This document shows positions 7,165 to 14,000 of a stretch of DNA of 29,151 nt, piece by piece. The notes beneath the pieces were generated by a model. The model had not been told where the DNA came from, did no database searches, and saw nothing but the letters and a program-made list of their open reading frames with translations. The stretch covers positions 1 through 29,151 of the forward strand of contig JABXJV010000548.1 of assembly GCA_013375355.1 (NCBI GenBank). The letters run 5' to 3'. How positions within the stretch are numbered: the stretch's first letter is position 1; each line of letters begins with the position of its first letter. The stretch comes from Candidatus Helarchaeota archaeon (lineage in GTDB: Archaea > Asgardarchaeota > Lokiarchaeia > Helarchaeales > JABXJV01). Made by a program: the position numbers and the translations under genes.

Positions 7165-9327
7165 TTATTTAAAGGCTCTTGCTTCTATATGTTTTAGACT
7201 ATAATCTGCACCTTCGCCATGGATATTATAGGTGATCTCTACTTCTTGACCTGGTGCTATTTCCTCAACTGTCCAGGTTAATAATGTACCACCATCTTTG
7301 CCTGTCGATTCGTATTCCATGCTTGAATCTAAGATTTTGAAATGTACTGGTACAAAATCTGAAATTTTGATATTTGTTTTAGGTGAATCACCTTTATTTT
7401 TATAGAGCAAAAGAATGCTGTATTCGTCTTTTTCGGCACCAGGACGAACGGATTTACCAATTCTGGTTCTTCTTCTTTCATGAACTACGGTTATTGGTTC
7501 AGGTTCTATATATGCCTCAAGTATGCCACCTACAGGTTTTGTATATCCTTGAAATAGCACTGGCGCATCATATCTAGCGTCCTTTGCAGGTCTTACGGCA
7601 TTTAATGGATATTTTACATTGATAGTAGAATTATCTATCATTGCTCCAGTATTTTCAAGAACGTCTTTAACCTCAATTATCATTTTCCTTTCTCTAGAAA
7701 TGTCATCTGGTCCAAGATCTGGTTCATAGGAAACAGAAAAATCGTCTATTGGGACTGGTTTCTTCTGTCCTTTAATATCAAAAGCAATTTCTAATTCACT
7801 TTTTTCTGGATTTCTGAAATCTTTTGGGATGGTATCTTCCAATTTGATAATATCAATTGGAGCATCACCTTTAATCGTTGCGATTATTGTGGCATCAAGG
7901 GCTTCTGCACGATAACTTCTTAATACGTTCTTGCTAAAATCTTTAATTCCTTCAACAGCTAATATTGCTAAATCTAATGCTTGCATAGTTGAGCTCATAG
8001 ATAATCTTTCTTCAGTTCTTGGTATAACCGTGTATTCAACTATTTCACTGAATGATGGTTCATCTTCAGATTCTAGATCCCAGGGTTCTGAAACATATTC
8101 AGTTTGTGGATTTACAACTGCATTAGGTTCTACAGCTACAACTTCGAATTCTGTGTTTTCATCGCCAGAAATAAACTGGAATTTTTGAAGTGTCATTGGG
8201 AATTCAGATCTATTTTCAAATATGAATTGACAATCCCACATATCTGGCTGATCATCTCGTTCATCTCGATCAACATAAAAAATTTCTTCGCTAAGACCAT
8301 CAACAAATTCAGGTTTCAAACCACTATAAGTTCCAGCTTCTAACATATATTTAACTTTTAGCTCTCCACTAGTTAAAGTTTTAATTTCACTAGGTTCAAC
8401 TTTGGCTTTTAGTTTCAATTCAGCAGTTTCACCAGCTTCAAGTTCTTCAACTTTCCAAACTATAGCATCCACGCCTTCTACGTCATCTTTTGAAGCTTTA
8501 CCCTTACTTGAATCAGAAACCTTAAAATCCTTAAAATCTCCTGGGATAATCTTTGCTAACTCTACTGTGCCAACTGTGGAGTCACTGGTGTTTTCCATAA
8601 TTAATATAAAATTCACTTCTTGCGCTTTTCCCTCTTCCTTTAATACAAACGTATTACTTTCTTCTTCAGTTTCGGGAAAAGTGTCTACTTTTTCTGTAAT
8701 TACAACTGGTGGCTTATCTTCAGGGGTAATTTCTATCTTGTAGTCCTTGGTCCATTCTTCTTGTGGTTCAAGGTCTGGGATGTGAAATTTCTTCTCTTTC
8801 AAATCTGTACTTTCCCCACCTGCAAGCTCTATGTCTATATCCCAGATTCTACTCTTTTCAGCATCATTTATGACTGCAATTTGACCGTTAACAGTTGATT
8901 CAATGATTTCTCCATCATGTTTTTGCTTAAAATCGACGGTTTCTACGATTTTTACTAGATATTTACTCTCGATAGCCTCTTGCTCTGCGGTTGTTGGGGT
9001 TGCCATCTCGGCTGGCACTCCTACTGTTGCTGCTGCAGCTACTGGTGCTCCAATTTCAACTCCTTCGCGAACTGAAATTCTATTGAAGAATTCAACTAAT
9101 TCATCTTTGTTTAGGAAATTAATTTTTTCCTCTCTGATTCTCTTTTTTGCAAATGTATTCTTTAGTGTATCTTGATTCTCGTCGTTTAAATCTTTGATTA
9201 AATCTTTATACTTCTTCTCAAGATCTTTATAATTTATTAATGAATTGACGACTAAGGTATCTCCACTAAGTTCAACATCCGCAAAATCGAAATTCCATCT
9301 TTTATCGGGAATTATTTTCCACCTCAT
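7165..9327 (-). CDS. Intracellular multi-domain beta-sandwich (DUF11-like) protein
   Basis: Function is not recognised. The 720 residues start with a short mixed region (1-90) containing a charged helix. An Ala/Pro/Thr linker (about 93-115) follows, then about five beta-sandwich-like domains (about 120-200, 225-335, 345-440, 470-580 and 605-720). Several carry the DUF11-type pattern of IPxDF followed by W-x-V-E-E-hydrophobic-A-x-G-x-x; examples are IIPGDFKDF with VWKVEELEAGE, and FVPVHFKIL with LTWTVEEIAPGQ. DUF11-like domains are usual in secreted or S-layer proteins, yet this one has no signal peptide or transmembrane helix, so it may be cytosolic. The last domain resembles the C-terminal domain of the 261- and 1836-residue proteins in motif order. 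It is transcribed away from the 267-residue gene across a 275-base divergent spacer. ATG start; confident as a gene, fold inferred. Confidence 0.88.
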   Translation of the reverse strand: MRWKIIPDKRWNFDFADVELSGDTLVVNSLINYKDLEKKYKDLIKDLNDENQDTLKNTFAKKRIREEKINFLNKDELVEFFNRISVREGVEIGAPVAAAATVGVPAEMATPTTAEQEAIESKYLVKIVETVDFKQKHDGEIIESTVNGQIAVINDAEKSRIWDIDIELAGGESTDLKEKKFHIPDLEPQEEWTKDYKIEITPEDKPPVVITEKVDTFPETEEESNTFVLKEEGKAQEVNFILIMENTSDSTVGTVELAKIIPGDFKDFKVSDSSKGKASKDDVEGVDAIVWKVEELEAGETAELKLKAKVEPSEIKTLTSGELKVKYMLEAGTYSGLKPEFVDGLSEEIFYVDRDERDDQPDMWDCQFIFENRSEFPMTLQKFQFISGDENTEFEVVAVEPNAVVNPQTEYVSEPWDLESEDEPSFSEIVEYTVIPRTEERLSMSSTMQALDLAILAVEGIKDFSKNVLRSYRAEALDATIIATIKGDAPIDIIKLEDTIPKDFRNPEKSELEIAFDIKGQKKPVPIDDFSVSYEPDLGPDDISRERKMIIEVKDVLENTGAMIDNSTINVKYPLNAVRPAKDARYDAPVLFQGYTKPVGGILEAYIEPEPITVVHERRRTRIGKSVRPGAEKDEYSILLLYKNKGDSPKTNIKISDFVPVHFKILDSSMEYESTGKDGGTLLTWTVEEIAPGQEVEITYNIHGEGADYSLKHIEARAFK

Positions 9328-9554
9328 TTATTTAATTTGTTTTTATTAATTCTCTTTAATCAAAAACTTTTGTCTTTTTTTAAAATTTTCGAATTGAAAT
9401 TATGTATTTTTTTATAAATTTAGACATTTTGTCGATTGATTTATTATAATATTATCATATTACGATATATAAATTATTCTGTAATTTTAAAAAAATAATT
9501 TGATTATAAAAAAAAGAACAAAATCTTGAAAAATTCATTATTTAATTAGTTCTA

Positions 9555-9564
9555 TTATATAAAA
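9555..9564 (+). promoter_or_regulatory. TATA-like element upstream of the 267-residue gene
   Basis: The bases TTATATAAAA lie about 43 bases before the ATG at 9603, predicting transcription from about 9587 with a short leader. This is the clearest TATA match in the very AT-rich divergent spacer 9328-9602, which otherwise shows nothing recognisable. Confidence 0.4.
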
Positions 9565-9602
9565 TAGCTTTACAATTTAAAACAAATTAATTCAGAAATA
9601 AA

Positions 9603-10406
9603 ATGACTGTTAAGAAAGAAAAAATCCAACCCCATTCTGCTGTTATAAACCAGATTTCACAATTAAAATCATTAATTTACGAACTTAGGGACGTAACCCT
9701 AAAAAATCTAAATGAAAAATTCAAAACTTTTGAAAATCGATCCTTAAATAATGAAATACTTGAAAAATATCAATCTAATTATCAGAAACTGAGAGAAGAA
9801 CTTTCTAGGCAAATTAAAAAAGAATTAGAATCATTAGAATTGGGTCTTGAGCAGTTTAATCATTATGAAAATGTTATTTCGTCTATAAAAGAAATAAAAA
9901 GCCATATATTAAAAGATTTAAATACCGAATTCAATCGATTTAAACAAATATTTGAAAATATTAAGTCCAAAATCTCCCATATATTTGATGAACAATTAAA
10001 AACTAGCCCTCTAAAATCATTTGTAGAAACAATTGTTTCAGATATTGTATCCGAAGAATTTAATCAAATTCGTCAATTCGAAAGAAGATTTGCAATGAAA
10101 ATAGATGATACTATAAATAAAAGGTTAGAGAAATTATCCGATATCTCTAAAACTCCCAGGATCTCTAGCTTCTCAGAAAAAGAAACTGCTCAAAAAATTT
10201 CTAAAGGTCTTATAAATGCTTTAAAAGAATCCGAATCTAAGTTTTCGGAAGTTCAGAATGTAATATTAGATTCTTATAAGGTATTTAAGCAATCTTTCCT
10301 GAAAGAAACTTATGAAACTGAACAAAATGATATTTATGATAAAATTCTCAACCACATAGATAATTTAGAAAAGACTATGCAAGATTTTTTAAATAAAGTT
10401 AAATAA
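9603..10406 (+). CDS. Helical/coiled-coil protein of unknown function
   Basis: This gene is not recognised. Its 267 residues are almost entirely predicted helix, rich in Lys, Glu, Ser and Ile/Leu. Heptad-like stretches fall at about 50-80 (EKYQSNYQKLREELSRQ), 85-130 and 155-180, with a final helix near 235-267. There is no signal peptide, membrane segment, Cys motif or known catalytic motif. The length and helical style recall the N-terminal rod of the GTPase protein at 4828-7101, but no convincing alignment was found by eye. The ATG start fits the TATA-like element at 9555. About 600 bases separate it from the giant membrane-protein gene, and that spacer contains a decayed copy of this gene's 3' third. 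That implies a past local duplication and suggests such genes turn over here. Confidence 0.8.
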   Translation: MTVKKEKIQPHSAVINQISQLKSLIYELRDVTLKNLNEKFKTFENRSLNNEILEKYQSNYQKLREELSRQIKKELESLELGLEQFNHYENVISSIKEIKSHILKDLNTEFNRFKQIFENIKSKISHIFDEQLKTSPLKSFVETIVSDIVSEEFNQIRQFERRFAMKIDDTINKRLEKLSDISKTPRISSFSEKETAQKISKGLINALKESESKFSEVQNVILDSYKVFKQSFLKETYETEQNDIYDKILNHIDNLEKTMQDFLNKVK

Positions 10407-11004
10407 ACTTCTCTTTTTAATTCAAAAAATGATGATAATTAAAAAAATAATGTTAAAAACTGTAAAATAGATGAAGTAAAGGTAATTATTAATTAATTTA
10501 TTTTGTCAAGTTTTTTCAATTATAATGAATATCTTCTTTGTAATTTGACTTTTGGCGATTTTTATGAAAATTTAATACTATTTCCCTTTAAAAGCGATAA
10601 ATATAACACTGTTTTTTTTTAAATTAATATAATTACCAAACAATTGCTTTTGGATAAATTTAAAAAAATAAAAAATCTATGATATTTTACATGAGAAACA
10701 AAAAAAAATTCCTATTAAATGTCTTCAAAATGCTTTAAGAATATCAGAATCTAAATTTTTAAAGATTTCATATTAAAAAGAAATAAACTGAAATAAATTT
10801 AAGCAACCATTCAAAAAATAAATATAAAAAACTATAATATTTGAATTTATTAATAAAATAATAACTATTTAGAGCTTTCAGAAAAGAATATACATGAATT
10901 ATCGAGTAAAAATAAGCAAAATTCTGTTCCAAATTTAAAAAATGAAAAAAGGCAAGAAAATGAGATCATATATTTTTATAAGAAAGTAATGTCCAGGGAA
11001 TAAT
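10407..11004 (+). other. 598-base AT-rich spacer
   Basis: No intact gene is visible. Stops occur in all frames and long A/T runs dominate. The 3' part (about 10688-10905) is the decayed gene copy listed separately. A weak TATA-like stretch (TATATTTTTATA, about 10969-10980) lies roughly 30 bases before the ATG at 11005 and could drive the giant-protein operon with almost no leader. Nothing recognisable was found in 10407-10687. Confidence 0.5.
10688..10905 (+). pseudogene. Decayed copy of the 3' part of the 267-residue gene
   Basis: This stretch aligns with the end of the gene at 9603-10406 at an offset of 514 bases. GAATCTAA at 10747 matches 10233. Exactly 60 bases span from there to the end of the next shared block, TTTAAGCAA, in both copies. 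A further match (AGAAAAGA-TAT-CA near 10879 versus AGAAAAGACTATGCA) continues towards the old C-terminus with a one-base shift. One frame translates to LQNALRISESKF against LINALKESESKF in the intact gene. In-frame stops follow at once, so it cannot be expressed as a protein. Only the last third or so of the parent is recognisable. Confidence 0.6.
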
Positions 11005-14000
11005 ATGAAAAATACTAAAAAATTCCTACTCACCATCTTAATGGTATTTATTACTTTTCCTACTCTAATTTCAATTTTTAATTTGCATTCTTTTATTATG
11101 CCAAATAACTTAAATGGTTTTGAAGGAATTAACCCAGACTTTGATAATTATAATATTTATAGTAAGAACAGACAAGAAACAAAACAATGGATAAAAGATC
11201 CCTCATTTAATTATACTATATCTCAAAATTGGTCCCATTCAGAAACAGGGGATTTAACTGATTTAGAACTTGCAGAAGGTCCTGGATTTATTAATTATAA
11301 TGTAATAGGAAATCAAACAACTGAAGAATTTGCACGTAATTTTTCGGAAAGTGGTTGGACTATGATGCGAAACCCTGACTTTCCATTGTTTCCTAATGAG
11401 ACAGGTCCAAACTTGAGTCCAGAAAACATCTTTACAATTGATTCAGATGGAATAATAGCTAATCATACTTGGGATGAGAGAGGTCTTCCTTTCCCGAGTG
11501 ATGCAGTAGGTCAAACTCCAAGCATTTTATGGAAAAAAAACGAATCTTCAAATATAAATATAAGCGATTTTGAAGTAATATCCGCATCTATAGACTCTGT
11601 TGTTAATTTCAGTGCACGGGATGATATAGAAGCACCAGGTGAAAGTGTACCTGGTGAAGCATATACATATGATCATGTTCGTACTTTTATTAAAATTTCA
11701 GACATAAACGAATTAAGAAGCTATGAGATCGCCTATTATAAATATCAAAATGATACTTTTTTATCAGATATCTTCATGGATAGTATTCCTGAACAAAATT
11801 TAGTGTATTTTTTAAATAAAATATTTGAATTAGGAAATGACTTTCGAATTATTTTGGGTATTAACTTTTTTTGTGAAGATAATGAAAATGTAGATCATGA
11901 TGCATGGTATTATGTTCGTATTAAATCCTTTAATCTAACCTTTACATATCAAAAAATAATCGACCAAAATACAAAGGGTATCTGGAGTCAAATCAGTGAT
12001 AATTTCACTGCAAATGGAGAAAAATTCATAGTTAATGAAGCAAAATTAAATTTTAAATATAAATTAGATCAAATATGGCCTACCACTTCTCCAAATTCTA
12101 GAATTATTATTAAAATAAATGATAATGTACATCCAGAAATATTAAAACTATCAAACACACCTCTAGTATGGCAAGAAGCAAAAGCTGAAGGTTTTGATGT
12201 AACACATCTTTTAGTAAAATATGAAAATGTTACTCTGGCAATGGAATTTGTTATTGCTGATACTTTCAATTTATCAACTAACAGAACTCTATCTATAGAT
12301 GATGTTACATTAAATGCAACTATAACAATTTTGGAAGCATCAGGTAACGGTAAAGCCCCATTTTACTTATTTCCAACAGGTCAAGATTGGTCTTGGTTAA
12401 TTATTTTACTGAGTATAATAATAACAGCAATTTTAGCTACACATGGAATTTATACATTTCGTACAAAACGTCCCCCGATGATTCGCAAAATTAGAAAACT
12501 TAGGGGGAGAATAAAAAAGAATAATTTTAAAATTCCAGTTCAAGTAGAAAAAAGAGATAAACTCGTCGATAGAGTCTTAAGTTATAAACTTAAGAAAATG
12601 GGTCTTGCTTATACCCATAAACCATTAAAGCCTAAAGTAGAAAAAAAGTTGGTTGAAAAAAAACCGAAAAAAGGTAGTAAGCTTAAATTATTGTTATTAT
12701 TTGCATTCTTTGCATTTCTATTATTTATGATATTTTCTTCAACAATAAGTAATATTACATCAAATCCTTCAGCACTTTTAAATAGCGGGATTTTTAAACG
12801 AGTTGTAAATTCTAATTATGATCTTCAGAGTAAAGACAAACGAGAATATAAACAATGGTTAAATAATCCTGATTTTGATCCCCCAATAAATCAATCTTGG
12901 TCTAATTCTAGTGGAGGAGAAGATTTAACTGATATTGACTTAACTGAAGATCTTGGGCATGTCAATTATGTTATAATAGGTGATAACAGAAGTACAAATT
13001 ACAACAATACTCCTCCAAAAGCTAGTGATTGGGTTATGGAGCGAGATCCTGACTATGCAGCGTTCCCTAATGATACAAATGACAACCCAGAAGAAAATTC
13101 TTTGTGTTTGATTGATAATGATGGAGTATTTTACAACCATAGTTGGCGTGAAATCTCGGCAGATGAAGTTGGGCAAATTTCAGGAGCTTTATGGAAACAA
13201 AATAAAACATTGCCTGTCAATATGCGTGATTATGAAATAACTTCTGCTTCTGTATCAGCCATAGTAAATGGCAGCCCAGGAACGGGTATTTATGCACACG
13301 AAGAAGCCGGAGAGGGGGCCTTTCAAGGAGCGGGAGATCATGCACGATTTTTTATTAAGATTTCAGATCCGAGTGGAGATTTAACTTATACTGTTGCAGA
13401 TTATAAGTATAGTGATAATGACAATGATTTAAATGATACATACATGTTTAATGTAACTGAATCTGATCTCATATTTTATCTAACTTCAGCTTTACTAACT
13501 GATGACTATACCTTTACAATAATTATGGGAATAAATGTTTTGTGTGAGGATAATGAAGTTTGGGATAATGATACATGGAATTATTTACGTATAAATTCAG
13601 TAAATTTATCATTCACTTATCGGAAAAAAATTACTCAAAACACATATGGTAGATGGAACCAAATTGGGGACCTATTTAATGGAGGGGATTTTATAATAAA
13701 TGAAGCTAAGTTTTATTTTCAATATAAGATTGATAAAAATATTACTTTATTATCCCCTAATTCAGAAATTAGAATTATCATAAATAGTTCTACACATTCA
13801 GAAACTGTAAGCCTATCAACTGCAAATTCAATATTTCAAGATGCGAAACTTATTGGTTTTGATGTTACAAATCTAATCATAAAAAATGATAATATAAGGG
13901 TCTCATTGGAAGTTTATTTAGCAGATAATTTTCCCTTAGAAGAAAATATCACAATATCTATCGATAATGTCTCATTATATATTAGTCGTACTATCTTCAT

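Noticed and set aside
9328..9602. Replication origin or regulatory palindromes in the AT-rich divergent spacer
   Set aside because: AT-richness is general here; no repeated origin-binding boxes or Cdc6/Orc gene was found, and short imperfect palindromes are expected by chance.
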